A stretch of 64,000 nt of DNA from Shimia_B sp039815465. Lineage in GTDB: Bacteria > Pseudomonadota > Alphaproteobacteria > Rhodobacterales > Rhodobacteraceae. A model generated the notes under the pieces. It did no database searches, was not told the DNA's origin, and worked only from the letters and a program-made list of their open reading frames with translations. The stretch spans positions 142,931 through 206,930 of the forward strand of contig JBCBZG010000006.1 of the NCBI GenBank assembly GCA_039815465.1, given 5' to 3'. Of this stretch, positions 18,220 through 26,724 are shown one piece after another (position 1 is the first letter of the stretch; each line of letters starts with the position of its first letter). A program made the translations under genes and the position numbers.

Positions 18220-18585
18220 CTAGGCAAGGCCGCGCCGCTCGATGCTTTGCTTCGTCTTGTCGTGGTAGGCCTTGGATACGGCCTCCAGGTTGCCCTCGTT
18301 CCAGAATAGCGCCTCGTCGCCGCGATGCGGGACGATGTGGTCAACAACCGGGCTGTTCGGCGCGGGATAAACGCCAACGAGCGCCACGCCGGTTTTTTGG
18401 CAGATGTAGGCGTCACGCTTCAAAACTTGGCGTCTAAGCTTTTGCCAGCGCGCTGTCTTGTACCAGGCGCGCCAGGGTTGCGCCGCATCCCGTTGCCGGG
18501 ACCGGTCGCGCTCGGAGGTTGCCGCGCCGCCCATCTGGAGCGACGCTTTGCCAAGCCGTGGCTTGACTGATTGTAGCCGGGCCAA
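18220..18585 (-). CDS. HNH endonuclease
   Basis: This 121-residue nuclease has the HNH core VVDHIVPHRGDEALFWNEGNL, with Asp82-His83, Asn99 and a final His108. Only one cysteine (Cys62) of the CxxC pairs common in the family is present. HNH proteins encoded next to terminase cooperate with it in cutting packaging sites in HK97-type phages. The basic N-terminus fits DNA binding. Confidence 0.9.
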   Translation of the reverse strand: MARLQSVKPRLGKASLQMGGAATSERDRSRQRDAAQPWRAWYKTARWQKLRRQVLKRDAYICQKTGVALVGVYPAPNSPVVDHIVPHRGDEALFWNEGNLEAVSKAYHDKTKQSIERRGLA

Positions 18586-18593
18586 GCTTTAAC

Positions 18594-18854
18594 CTATGTG
18601 CTTGCTGCGTCAGGCTCTGGGCCGACACCCAACATGATCGGCGGATGCGCCCGCCCGAGAAGCGTCACGTAGATCGGCGCCCCATTGGCCAACGCCTTAA
18701 GCTCCTCGGCGCTCGGGCGCCACGCCGTGGTCATGGTGGGTGTATCAGGGCCATTGACCGCGCAGTCGATTTTGGCGTCAAGAATGGGCAAGCCAAGATA
18801 GCCCTGGCCCTCGCCGATGACGCGTGTCGCGCCAGCGATGCTTGCGATCTCCAT
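18594..18854 (-). CDS. Conserved small phage protein
   Basis: This 86-residue protein has the C-terminal sequence ELKALANGAPIYVTLLGRAHPPIMLGVG. I believe that pattern recurs in Rhodobacterales prophages at this position, but I know of no function. It lies 8 bp upstream of the HNH gene and after a terminator, so it may be the first gene of the late (packaging) transcript. Confidence 0.65.
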   Translation of the reverse strand: MEIASIAGATRVIGEGQGYLGLPILDAKIDCAVNGPDTPTMTTAWRPSAEELKALANGAPIYVTLLGRAHPPIMLGVGPEPDAAST

Positions 18855-18885
18855 GGTCTCTCCGATGATGTGAGATTTACGAACG

Positions 18886-18913
18886 AAAAACGCCCGCCGG
18901 TTTCCCGCGGGCG
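18886..18913 (-). terminator. Rho-independent terminator
   Basis: On the minus strand CGCCCGC and GCGGGCG pair around a nine-base loop and TTTTT follows. It sits about 25 bp after the gene ending at 18937 and separates the replication module from packaging genes. Confidence 0.85.
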
Positions 18914-18936
18914 CATTTCGTGTGTTGGCATTTTGT

Positions 18937-19758
18937 CTAGGGGGCTAGAAAACTCGCGTCAACATGTTTCCCGTTTGCAGCCCATGGCGCACGCGGCGGA
19001 AGCTTGTTGGTGACGATGATCCAACGCAACGGTAGACCCTGCAGAAGCGGCCTCAGTCCCAGCAGCGCAAGATACCAGTTCAGGTAGGTGCGACGCATCG
19101 CGGCGATCTTCCGCGGGTGGTTCTCAAATGTCACCGGCACCCACATCACAGGCATGTGGCGCGCCCCTTGCCGGGTGTGGTGCAAGTACGTTTCATTCGT
19201 CGCAGCTTGCTTGCCCCGCGGCCCAAACCGGTTGTGAACCCACTCGCGCGGCACACAGCGCGGCTCCAAATCCGTGGTGTCCGGCGGGGTGGTACAGGCC
19301 CGCGCCATGCTGGCGACAAGAATGCCGAGGTCTCGGCGATCACTGAACTCATGAGCGACCAAGTCGGCAATAAGACTGGCGTCTTCGCTGGGTGCCGACC
19401 GGCCCGGTGACGTATCAATGCGAACCCCACCGAGGTTGCCCTGCTGCAGGAGCCGCGCCTCGGCACTGAGCGGCGCACGTCGCGGGCTAAGACCATCAGT
19501 ATAGTCGAGTTCGGCAAACTCGGCGCTAAACGCCCACTCCAAGGTCTCTTTCACACTCAACCGCCTGACAGCACCAGGCTCAGGAGATCGATAGCGCGGC
19601 ACCTCCGCATAGCACGCTTGAAGCGCGACTTCATCAATAGGCGCACGCCAGGCGCCATCCCGTTCTTCGTTCCAATCGTCAGGTCTTTCAACGTTACGCC
19701 TTGGAACATCGTACTGATCTAGAACGCTGACCTTAGTTCTTTGAGGCAAAGCACCCAT
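18937..19758 (-). CDS. Phage protein of unknown function
   Basis: This 273-residue protein starts MGALPQRTKVSVLDQYDVPRRN after an AGAGG site. It is rich in Arg and Pro, with no membrane segment. The last 90 residues (RKIAAMRRTYLNWYLALLGLRPLLQG and then RWIIVTNKLPPRAPW) are the most hydrophobic part. I do not recognise it. It is isolated between a 550-bp gap with repeats and a terminator, so it probably has its own promoter. A replication-initiation, antitermination or late-gene activator role would fit the position but is speculation. Confidence 0.6.
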   Translation of the reverse strand: MGALPQRTKVSVLDQYDVPRRNVERPDDWNEERDGAWRAPIDEVALQACYAEVPRYRSPEPGAVRRLSVKETLEWAFSAEFAELDYTDGLSPRRAPLSAEARLLQQGNLGGVRIDTSPGRSAPSEDASLIADLVAHEFSDRRDLGILVASMARACTTPPDTTDLEPRCVPREWVHNRFGPRGKQAATNETYLHHTRQGARHMPVMWVPVTFENHPRKIAAMRRTYLNWYLALLGLRPLLQGLPLRWIIVTNKLPPRAPWAANGKHVDASFLAP

Positions 19759-19800
19759 AAGAAACCTCTATTCGCTAGATTTTGTTGACTTAGGTGGGAT

Positions 19801-19820
19801 GCAATCAAGATGTTGATTGC
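19801..19820. promoter_or_regulatory. Inverted repeat upstream of the 273-residue gene
   Basis: Eight-base arms GCAATCAA and TTGATTGC surround GATG, 42 bp upstream of the start at 19758. It could be an operator. Confidence 0.4.
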
Positions 19821-19881
19821 AGAGAGGTAAGAGACGGATTGACCGGTCCGAGTGACAGAAAGCAGGGCTCGAAACCCGCTT

Positions 19882-20054
19882 GAACGGCACCACCGCAACC
19901 CATTGAAATCATGAATAACCGTAGGAGGATCACGGCTTGAACGGCGTGAACGGCCCGAGACGGCAACCAATGCGAGATCATTTTCCGTTCCCCCCAACCC
20001 CGCTCTTATCCACGCGCGCGCAGTAGGTGAGATTTCAAGCCGTTCGGGCCGTTC
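19882..20054. repeat. GAACGGC repeat cluster (iteron-like)
   Basis: GAACGGC occurs at 19882-19888, 19939-19945 and 19948-19954. Its complement occurs at 20039-20045 and 20048-20054. The last four form two pairs with 9-bp spacing, in opposite orientation and about 100 bp apart. Confidence 0.6.
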
Positions 20055-20310
20055 TGACCGCAATCGGGGCGCAACCCTCTGATTTCGCGAAACATCCCCC
20101 AGACCCCGGTTTCCGCGCCTCCGACCCTGAGCACGCGTTTCTGACCGGTCAGACCGGCTCAATTTCCGAAGGAAGGTAAATGGGGTGCGGGGTTTTGCGG
20201 CGGCAACGCGCGGGGTATGCCGCCGCGCCGTCACGTTCGACGACCAGTCGAGGCCCTGCTCGGGCCGATCCCGCCGACTTGGCGGGGCCACCTGAGGGAT
20301 AAGAGACGCA

Positions 20311-22227
20311 TCAGGCGGAGCCGCCTGTGTCATCGCCAAAAGTGCCGCCCCTAGCCGCGGCATAGGCCACAGGGCGCCCTTTGGAATCGCGTGGCGCTTG
20401 GTCAAACGAGGCGCGGAATGACGTTGTGAAGCGGACGCCCCGGTAGCCGGTGACGTCGCGCTTGCCGACAGTGAAGGGCCGGTTCGTCGTGGGATCCCGG
20501 TATCGTCCAGCCTCCGCCTTCAGCTTGAGCGAGACGGTTCGTTGCCCCCACATGCCTTCACCGCGCTGATCCATCCAAAGATTGAACCCGTCGATGAGCT
20601 CACGCGAGGTGACGAAGTCGTCAGGCCCGCCCGAGACGATGCAGCACTCCGCAAGGAAGCTCCCGATCGGGTCGCTGTCCGCACGGTATTCCTGCGTCGC
20701 CTCAAGGACCTCCTTAGGCTCCTGCAGGCCACCCTCGAGATAGTCGAGAAGACCCTCCAGGAGCCAGTTCAGAATGCCGCTGCGCTCTTCCCAAAGCTTG
20801 TCAATGAGCTTCTCATCCCGCTCCTCCTCTGGGATCTGAACATCGAAGGGCACCAACAGTACGCGGCGCCAAATCCCGTCATCGGTGCCCCGAATATCCG
20901 GCTTGTGATTGCCCGATATCGTGAGCTTGGCGAGCATGACAAAGCTGATGAAGTCACCGAATAGGTTCCGGGCCAGCATTGGCTCGAAGCTAGTCATGTC
21001 CTTGATCGTCTTCTCTTGGAGCTTCTGCCCCTCTTCTGCCTCGTTGATGACTGCGACACGCGCGCCCCTCAGAAGCATCAAATCTGGTGCCGCATCGCTG
21101 GCGCCGCGCTGATTGCGCCCCGTGATGCTCTCGATCTTTGCGATCGCGGCGTAGTCGCCCATGATCCGGCGCATAAGGTCGGAGAGCACCGATTTCCCGT
21201 TGGCACCCTTGCCATATTGGAACACGAACTTCTGGATGGGCAGGCCGGTCATCGACAGGCCCCACCAGCGCTGCAAAAACCGGCGCATGTCCTGGTTCGG
21301 TTGAACCCGTTCAAGAAACGCCTTGAATAGCGGGCAATCGGCCTCCGGGTCGTGATCAACCGGCATCAGCTTTGTGATTACCTGCGTGCTCTGTTCATCC
21401 GCGATCGGCAGCTCGCGCGCATGGGGGATAAGCTTGAACGACGCGGTCTTAGAGAACTCTTCACCTGGCCCACCATCCACCGTCACACGTAGCACTCCGC
21501 TCTGGGTGTTGATGGTCAGCGGATCCGCGTCGAGTTCATCAATCTCACGGCTAAGGCTTGTCGTGGCCTCCGTGAGCATTGCATCAATCCGGCCCTTGTT
21601 ACCGGACGTCTTCGCGAAGCTCCGATGATCCGACTTCATGCCGCTGCGACGGTCCTTGAGCTTCTTAATCCATCCCAGTGTCTGGGTCAGTTCCTCTAGC
21701 TCGATCTTTTGCTCTGTGCTGCGCGCCTCGGCATCGAGCGCCATCAACTCCTCGTGGCGGCGGCGGGTCGACACTTCGGTTTCGATGGTTTCGAGCTGCC
21801 AGTCTTCCAGCACGACATGCGGGATTTCCTGGATGATGCGCTCCTGGATGGTCTGGGCTTGACGGCGAACAACGATGCCGTCAGGGTCAAGCCTCCAGCG
21901 CATCCCGTCCCAGATGTGCCAGCCGACGCGCGGCACAAAGAGGCAGCGTTCACCGCAGTAGAGCGCAAAACGCAGGCCGTTGCCGGTGTCGTTGAGAGGG
22001 TAGCTCGCACCTTGAACCGCGGGGCCCAGGTCATCCGGGGTGCGGGGCGGTGGCGTGTCGTACCCACGCCCGTCATTGTCGGACCGCGGGGGCGGGTTGA
22101 TGTCGCTTTCCGTGTCGACGGCCCGAGGTTCGCTGGGCGCTTGGACGCGATCATCGGGCGCGATGTCTTCCGCGTCCTGCATGGCCGCGCGAACACCGTC
22201 GAGACCCGCTCGTTCGTCGTCGCTCAT
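20311..22227 (-). CDS. P4-type primase-helicase (D5-like ATPase)
   Basis: This is a superfamily 3 replicative helicase of the phage/plasmid P4 primase C-terminal family. The start ATG 22227 (MSDDERAG), overlapping the upstream stop, gives 638 residues. Walker A is YGKGANGKS at 338-346, followed by MRRIMGDYAAIAKI and a Walker B-like LLRGARVAVINEAEEGQKLQ. The N-terminal part (about 85-235) is the D5-N-like region, with a charged helical insert. With the separate zinc-finger/Toprim gene upstream it likely makes a two-part primase-helicase. Confidence 0.9.
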   Translation of the reverse strand: MSDDERAGLDGVRAAMQDAEDIAPDDRVQAPSEPRAVDTESDINPPPRSDNDGRGYDTPPPRTPDDLGPAVQGASYPLNDTGNGLRFALYCGERCLFVPRVGWHIWDGMRWRLDPDGIVVRRQAQTIQERIIQEIPHVVLEDWQLETIETEVSTRRRHEELMALDAEARSTEQKIELEELTQTLGWIKKLKDRRSGMKSDHRSFAKTSGNKGRIDAMLTEATTSLSREIDELDADPLTINTQSGVLRVTVDGGPGEEFSKTASFKLIPHARELPIADEQSTQVITKLMPVDHDPEADCPLFKAFLERVQPNQDMRRFLQRWWGLSMTGLPIQKFVFQYGKGANGKSVLSDLMRRIMGDYAAIAKIESITGRNQRGASDAAPDLMLLRGARVAVINEAEEGQKLQEKTIKDMTSFEPMLARNLFGDFISFVMLAKLTISGNHKPDIRGTDDGIWRRVLLVPFDVQIPEEERDEKLIDKLWEERSGILNWLLEGLLDYLEGGLQEPKEVLEATQEYRADSDPIGSFLAECCIVSGGPDDFVTSRELIDGFNLWMDQRGEGMWGQRTVSLKLKAEAGRYRDPTTNRPFTVGKRDVTGYRGVRFTTSFRASFDQAPRDSKGRPVAYAAARGGTFGDDTGGSA

Positions 22228-23426
22228 GCCGCGCTCTCCGGGAACTGATCCCAGGTCCGCCCGTCGAGAAAGCGTCCTGAGTGTTTCTTGGCGAGCCGGA
22301 TCGATGCGGAATGGTCGCCCCAGAAGTGCAACGCGCCCAGCTCTTCCGCTTCGGACCAATTCCATTGATCGATAGAATCAACCGGACTGCCATCAAGCAG
22401 CGAAGGGCAGGCTTGATCCTCTGGGAGCCAAGCACCCCATTGCTTGAAATGAAACGCGACCGCGGCCTCTAAGCATTGATCTCGCAATGAGCGCGCCCAG
22501 TCGGCGTGCATCGGACGCGCGCGGCGTCCGCTTTCGCCGCCGCAGATAACCCAGTCGAGCTTGCCGCCTAGAAACTCTAATCCGACCTCAGAGCTGCCAA
22601 GCCTATCTCCAGATGGACCGCGAGCTTCTGCGCCCATCTTGCCGCTTAAGGCATTCAGCCATGTCGCATCTTGGGCAGCAAGCGGCCATGCGGGGTCGGG
22701 GTGCCCACCAGCATCTTCAAAGGTGTCCACGAATTCGCAAAGTCGATCTAGCTGAATTCGCCCAAGCAAAGGTTCCGCGCTTACAAATCGAACAGCGGCG
22801 TTCGCAGTAAGTAGGTCTGAAACGCGCTCATCTGCGCTGATCTGATCACTGATCGAAGTCCCCAACCAAACATTGGCAAGGGGCCATTGGTGCAGACGAA
22901 GCACGTGCTTGCCGTGGCTTTGCGCCAGTTTGTCATGCTGGGGTTGCGCCGAGAGAGCGACCTTCCCGGTTAACGGCCTACAAGGATCGCAGACAATATC
23001 CGTCGCCTCACCCATCACCCCGAAATGGGCCTTCTCCAAGAACTGCTGTGCGCGATCAGGCCGTTTCGTCAATACTTGGAAGGTGTGCCACGGGCACGAG
23101 GCCATGATCCCAAATACGCGGTAAATCCATTCATCTGGCACGCTGGGGTGAAACAAATCCCCATGGGCGCAGACGAAAATCATGCGTGGCTTTGACCACT
23201 TTAGTGGATCCAATAGCCAACGCTCATTAAGCCGGACCTCGCCCGTAAACTTTGCGATCCCGACCGCGTTCCGACGCGCTAAACCCTTGCGCGAAGGATG
23301 GTTTTTGAGGCGCGTCGCCGCCAGTTCCGCCGCATAGCAATTCCGGCACCCGTCATCGACCAGGGTGCAGCCAGTGATCGGATTCCACGTCGCGTCGGTC
23401 CATTCGATGGGGGAGTTGTCAGCCAT
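22224..23426 (-). CDS. DUF5131 (phage Gp37/Gp68) protein
   Basis: This 400-residue member of the phage Gp37/Gp68 family has three cysteines near the N-terminus in the pattern CTLVDDGCRNC (Cys20, Cys27, Cys30). Family members resemble radical-SAM enzymes with an altered cluster motif. The following WNPITGC, KPRMIFVCAHGDLFH and FQVLTKRPDR segments are family hallmarks, and a later VICGGESGRRARPMHADWARSLRDQC block is also conserved. The function is unknown; a nucleotide or DNA modification role is often guessed. It overlaps genes on both sides by 4-8 bp. Confidence 0.85.
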   Translation of the reverse strand: MADNSPIEWTDATWNPITGCTLVDDGCRNCYAAELAATRLKNHPSRKGLARRNAVGIAKFTGEVRLNERWLLDPLKWSKPRMIFVCAHGDLFHPSVPDEWIYRVFGIMASCPWHTFQVLTKRPDRAQQFLEKAHFGVMGEATDIVCDPCRPLTGKVALSAQPQHDKLAQSHGKHVLRLHQWPLANVWLGTSISDQISADERVSDLLTANAAVRFVSAEPLLGRIQLDRLCEFVDTFEDAGGHPDPAWPLAAQDATWLNALSGKMGAEARGPSGDRLGSSEVGLEFLGGKLDWVICGGESGRRARPMHADWARSLRDQCLEAAVAFHFKQWGAWLPEDQACPSLLDGSPVDSIDQWNWSEAEELGALHFWGDHSASIRLAKKHSGRFLDGRTWDQFPESAA

Positions 23427-23688
23427 GCGGCGCCTCCAGCTCAGGGTTGCGCCGCTTGTGGGCGTAGGTCAGAAAGTCCGGCCGATCTTCGGCAGGCAGA
23501 TCGCGCCAATCGAGAAAGAGCTGCTGCATGTGCGTAACCCGCGTTTCGCCGATCTCTTTGAGCCGAAGGGCGAGCACCTGTTTGGCCTCGCGGAACGCGT
23601 AGGCCTCGACCAGGTCGAGAACCGCTGCCTGGACCTCGCGGTCACGGGGCGATGGGGGTGCCAGGGCGATTTCAGCCATCGTCACCAT
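23419..23688 (-). CDS. Small helical phage protein
   Basis: This 89-residue, highly charged, mainly helical protein (VQAAVLDLVEAYAFREAKQVLALRLKEIG) overlaps the Toprim gene by 17 bp and the DUF5131 gene by 8 bp. Starts at ATG 23688 or ATG 23679 are both possible. I do not recognise a function. It lies inside the replication operon. Confidence 0.55.
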   Translation of the reverse strand: MVTMAEIALAPPSPRDREVQAAVLDLVEAYAFREAKQVLALRLKEIGETRVTHMQQLFLDWRDLPAEDRPDFLTYAHKRRNPELEAPHG

Positions 23689-24814
23689 CCCCGTCGTTAC
23701 CGCTTTCGCGATTCAACACGTCATTGAGGTCTACCCCTGCACCAGCATGGACGATCTGCGCCCGCAGCCCAGGACGCAGCGCCATCGCGCGCTTCAACCC
23801 GCTTTCGAGCTTGGCGCGCGTCATCTTCGGGGCACTGTCTCCGTCCTGGATAAAAATCAGCCGTCGGACCCAAGGCGGGGGCACGAAAGCGGCATCATCG
23901 GTCATATCCGGCACCCCGGAGTGCTTGATGCCCGGCTCGCGGACCATACGCCCAGACATGTTGCCGAGATCCACACCCGCCCAATAGGCCGCACCGGGCA
24001 GCGGTCCGGCCAGAAGCGCGGTGAGCGTGGTCTCAATCCCCTCGCCCATCACCAAGGTGTCAGCGCCAGGCGGCGTAAAGAGCCGGATCGCGCCGCCCTG
24101 TTTTGACCCACGCACAAGCTTTGAGGTCCAGATTTCGCCGAGCGCCTCAATGCGCGCCTTGCCGTGGGGCGGCTCAGGGTCGACCCATGTTTGATGCACT
24201 GCGGTGAGGGAGCCATCGGGTGCCAGCACACCCGCGATCATGCAGGGGCCCGTGTGGAGCGTGACCAGCTCTTTGCCGATCTTCCTGCAATAGGGATGCT
24301 TTGCCACAAATCGTAGCGCCACGGGCACGCCTTCCGGCAAAAGCGACGCGTCGATCCCCCGCGCCAGCAGATACTTTCCGACCACACCCATGTGACCGGG
24401 CCGCGCGCGGCCCCAAGTCCGCACTGCAGAGCGGATGGCACTCTGCCGGTAACGATCCGCCTCGCGCCGCTGCTTTTCCGCTTCGCGCTCATGCGCCATG
24501 CGGCGGCGCTCAAACTCGCGCGGGTCAACTTCGACCGCGCGCGCGCCGCACAGATCCTCTAGGGCCGCGGGAAAATCGCAGTCCAGCAGGAACTGAACCA
24601 GCGCGATCTGGTCGCCGCCCTCGCCGCAGATGCGACAATTGAAAAGCTGCTTCTGCAAATTGATCGAAAACCGGTCGCGCCCCCCGCATTTTGGACAGGG
24701 CCCTGCCATCTCCACACCATTGGGCCTGAGCCCGGAAATCCCGAACTTGTCGACCAGGGTCGTCATCGGGATTTGTTTGGCGTCCATCCGGCGCGTGTCA
24801 TCGGCGTAAGACAT
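23672..24814 (-). CDS. Zinc-finger/Toprim primase-type protein
   Basis: This 380-residue protein begins with a CHC2-like zinc ribbon, CPKCGGRDRF...CRICGEGG (Cys40, Cys43, Cys60, Cys63). It continues through a basic coiled-coil (about 95-130), a DUF7146-like segment, and a Toprim domain (TLVMGEGIETTLTAL at about 250, FIQDGDSAPKM at about 315). It would make primers, or act with the P4-type helicase two genes downstream. It overlaps the upstream DUF4031 stop (TGATG). Confidence 0.9.
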   Translation of the reverse strand: MSYADDTRRMDAKQIPMTTLVDKFGISGLRPNGVEMAGPCPKCGGRDRFSINLQKQLFNCRICGEGGDQIALVQFLLDCDFPAALEDLCGARAVEVDPREFERRRMAHEREAEKQRREADRYRQSAIRSAVRTWGRARPGHMGVVGKYLLARGIDASLLPEGVPVALRFVAKHPYCRKIGKELVTLHTGPCMIAGVLAPDGSLTAVHQTWVDPEPPHGKARIEALGEIWTSKLVRGSKQGGAIRLFTPPGADTLVMGEGIETTLTALLAGPLPGAAYWAGVDLGNMSGRMVREPGIKHSGVPDMTDDAAFVPPPWVRRLIFIQDGDSAPKMTRAKLESGLKRAMALRPGLRAQIVHAGAGVDLNDVLNRESGNDGDGDDG

Positions 24815-25137
24815 CAGAGGAGCCTCTTAGGGCGACACCAAACCGGTTGCGGGCGACATGTAAGACAAGTGGCGTCGTAGCTCTTTCCCTTCCGCATCCT
24901 GATCAGCATTCCCAAGTCACGCGAGCTGCACTCCAAAGCGCCAGCCTCAACCGCAAGCCGACGCTTCCGCATGCAAATGTCAAAGTGTTCAGCCGGTGTT
25001 GCTCGATGCTGCAGCCAGCGCCGCGACACCCCGATCTCGAAAGCCATCTCAAACAGCTCGTCCGGTGTGCTCGCCATCATGTGGCACATTTTCAGCCGAC
25101 CGTGTGACGCAACCATGTTGTCGACATAGACCGCCAT
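24814..25137 (-). CDS. DUF4031 protein
   Basis: This small protein (107 residues from ATG 25137) matches the DUF4031 pattern: VYVDNMVASHGRLKMCHMMA at the N-terminus and RRWLQHRATPAEHFDICMRKRRLAVEAGAL. DUF4031 proteins have no proven role, but they recur in phages beside nucleotide metabolism genes. The C-terminal extension contains three cysteines (CLTCRPQPVWC). It overlaps both neighbours with TGATG junctions. Confidence 0.85.
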   Translation of the reverse strand: MAVYVDNMVASHGRLKMCHMMASTPDELFEMAFEIGVSRRWLQHRATPAEHFDICMRKRRLAVEAGALECSSRDLGMLIRMRKGKSYDATCLTCRPQPVWCRPKRLL

Positions 25138-25679
25138 CACAACACCCCGCCGAGCTCGCGGAACCGATCAAGGAATGCGGCGCGCGCGCGAACAGGGGGC
25201 CAACATTCGACGCATAGCGGCGGAAAAACATAGTGGTCCAAACCCCAGTCGTCGTGGTTCGACATGACAAGCACCTGCTCGGCACGCAGCATCTCAAGAT
25301 CGGCCCGCTTGACCGCCGCCGACGTCCCAAGCGGGAGATTAAACCGCCGCCGGATGGCGCGCTCAACCCGCGCCTCGATGCGCCGATAGTCCGGCAACAA
25401 AGCCTTAAGCGGTGCCGCGACATCGCCTACATAGGCCTCCGCCGCATCATGCATCAGTGCCTCGAGGGCAAACTCGGGCGGCACCAGGTGGCTGGCATGA
25501 ACGCAGTGTTCTGCAACGGAATAGAACTGGCGAGCATGCCCAGTAAATCGGCACAGGTGCGACAACGCGTGAGCAATGTCTTCAACGTGGATGTCCGATC
25601 CCTCTGGGTCAGCAAGATCGAAATAGGCTCCACCTCGGCAGAGGATCGTGGGCCCCTTTATGCGCGCACGCCCACCCAT
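25137..25679 (-). CDS. HD-domain hydrolase, YfbR-like
   Basis: The preferred start is ATG 25679 (ATGA overlap), giving 180 residues. The HD signature is present: HALSHLCRFTGHARQFYSVAEHC with metal-binding His, then ALEALMHDAAEAYVGDV. The family includes dNMP 5'-nucleotidases such as YfbR, so a role in nucleotide pool control during phage replication is likely. It belongs to the leftward replication operon. Confidence 0.85.
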   Translation of the reverse strand: MGGRARIKGPTILCRGGAYFDLADPEGSDIHVEDIAHALSHLCRFTGHARQFYSVAEHCVHASHLVPPEFALEALMHDAAEAYVGDVAAPLKALLPDYRRIEARVERAIRRRFNLPLGTSAAVKRADLEMLRAEQVLVMSNHDDWGLDHYVFPPLCVECWPPVRARAAFLDRFRELGGVL

Positions 25680-26002
25680 CACTGAAAATCCGCCCGAGCT
25701 TGCCACGCATAGGCGTATCCGGGGTCGCCCTGGTCACGCAGGTCGCGCTGCACCGCATGCGGCTGCACTTTGAGCCATGCTTGGTAGCGGTCGAGCAGCT
25801 CACGCCCAGCATTGGTGGGGTAGTTCTGCGCCGCGTCCGCGAAATCGAGGCACATCTCGCGAATGGCTTCATCGTCATGGCAGTGGCGCAGGGCCATACT
25901 GCAAAGATAGGCCGCGTCCCATGCCGTAAACTGCCCCGCCTTTGCGCGGTAGCCCACCTGGATGCAGGCCAGACCAAAACCGACAACAGCGTTCCGGCTC
26001 AT
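25679..26002 (-). CDS. Phage protein, unknown
   Basis: The 107-residue product starts MSRNAVVGFGLACIQVGYRAKAGQF (ATG 26002, ATGA overlap with the methyltransferase). It is rich in helical segments with three cysteines and no known motif. It is co-transcribed with the methyltransferase and HD genes. Confidence 0.6.
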   Translation of the reverse strand: MSRNAVVGFGLACIQVGYRAKAGQFTAWDAAYLCSMALRHCHDDEAIREMCLDFADAAQNYPTNAGRELLDRYQAWLKVQPHAVQRDLRDQGDPGYAYAWQARADFQ

Positions 26003-26724
26003 ACGGGCACCCCACACTCGACCACCGCATCGCGGACGCGGCGGCAGGCTGTCTCAAAATGCTCCCGCTCAATCTCGACACCGATCCCGCCGCGCCCGGT
26101 CTCGACCGCGGCCACCAGCGTGGTGCCGGACCCCATGTATGGATCGAGCACGATGTCGCCAGCGTCGCTCGAATTGTCGATGTAGTGCCGCATCAGGGCG
26201 ACGGGCTTTTCCGTGATGTGATGCCCCGCCTTGGGCTTGGGCGTGCGATAAAGCTGCTTTGACCCCTTGTTGCGGATCGGGCGACCGCGCCCCTTCCATA
26301 GATAGAGCGTGAACTCGACATGCTTCATGTACCACTTGTTCGGCGTGGGGGAGTGCTTGTCCCACATCAGCAGGTTGTGGAACCTGAACCCCGCACCGAT
26401 GAACGCCCCGCCTGCCAGAAACAGGTTCTTGTCATTGACCATGACATAGGCGTCGGCGTCGGGCTTCAGCGCGCGGAAAAGCGGCCCGCCCGTACGGTTC
26501 CACTCCGCCATTGCCATCAGGTCGCCAGAATTGTCGTAGTCCTCCGGGTCAAACATGCCCGTCATGGTCTGGTGTTCCGTCTTTCCGCGCCCGCCCGAAG
26601 TCAGGCGATACGGGTGATCGGTGCAGAGCATGTCCGCCGCGCCGCGGTAGTCTGGCAAAACCTCCTGCGCGTCCCCATGGATCAACGTCACCGGCCCGAT
26701 CTGAACGATATCGGGCCCGCTCAC
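25999..26724 (-). CDS. DNA adenine/N4-cytosine methyltransferase with DHPY motif
   Basis: This is an amino-methyltransferase of the DNA N6-adenine/N4-cytosine group. GTG 26724 (after GAGGT, with a GTGA overlap) is chosen, giving 241 residues; the longer frame to 26838 overlaps the neighbour gene. The catalytic motif IV reads TDHPYRL (36-39) instead of the usual DPPY. The AdoMet motif is LDPYMGSGTT (193-202), at the C-terminal side, giving a beta-class order. It probably protects phage DNA or alters host methylation. Confidence 0.88.
   Translation of the reverse strand: MSGPDIVQIGPVTLIHGDAQEVLPDYRGAADMLCTDHPYRLTSGGRGKTEHQTMTGMFDPEDYDNSGDLMAMAEWNRTGGPLFRALKPDADAYVMVNDKNLFLAGGAFIGAGFRFHNLLMWDKHSPTPNKWYMKHVEFTLYLWKGRGRPIRNKGSKQLYRTPKPKAGHHITEKPVALMRHYIDNSSDAGDIVLDPYMGSGTTLVAAVETGRGGIGVEIEREHFETACRRVRDAVVECGVPV

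Larger units (their letters stand above)
19759..20310. other. 552-bp non-coding gap with repeats, possible origin or operator region
   Basis: There is no convincing gene here; the leftward frame 19719-20405 has no coding character and overlaps two real genes. The gap holds five GAACGGC/GCCGTTC copies, a 20-bp hairpin (19801-19820, GCAATCAA and TTGATTGC arms), and the 12-bp palindrome CTGACCGGTCAG at 20141-20152. A replication origin or control region is a reasonable reading because the P4-type helicase gene lies next to it. Confidence 0.5.

Noticed and set aside
1..18585. Gene transfer agent instead of a prophage
   Set aside because: Integrase, replication helicase, primase and regulator genes are attached; GTA clusters lack these.
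19719..20405. Leftward 228-residue open frame
   Set aside because: It covers the end of the helicase gene and the start of the 273-residue gene, is very Arg/Ser-rich, and spans the repeats, so it looks like chance.
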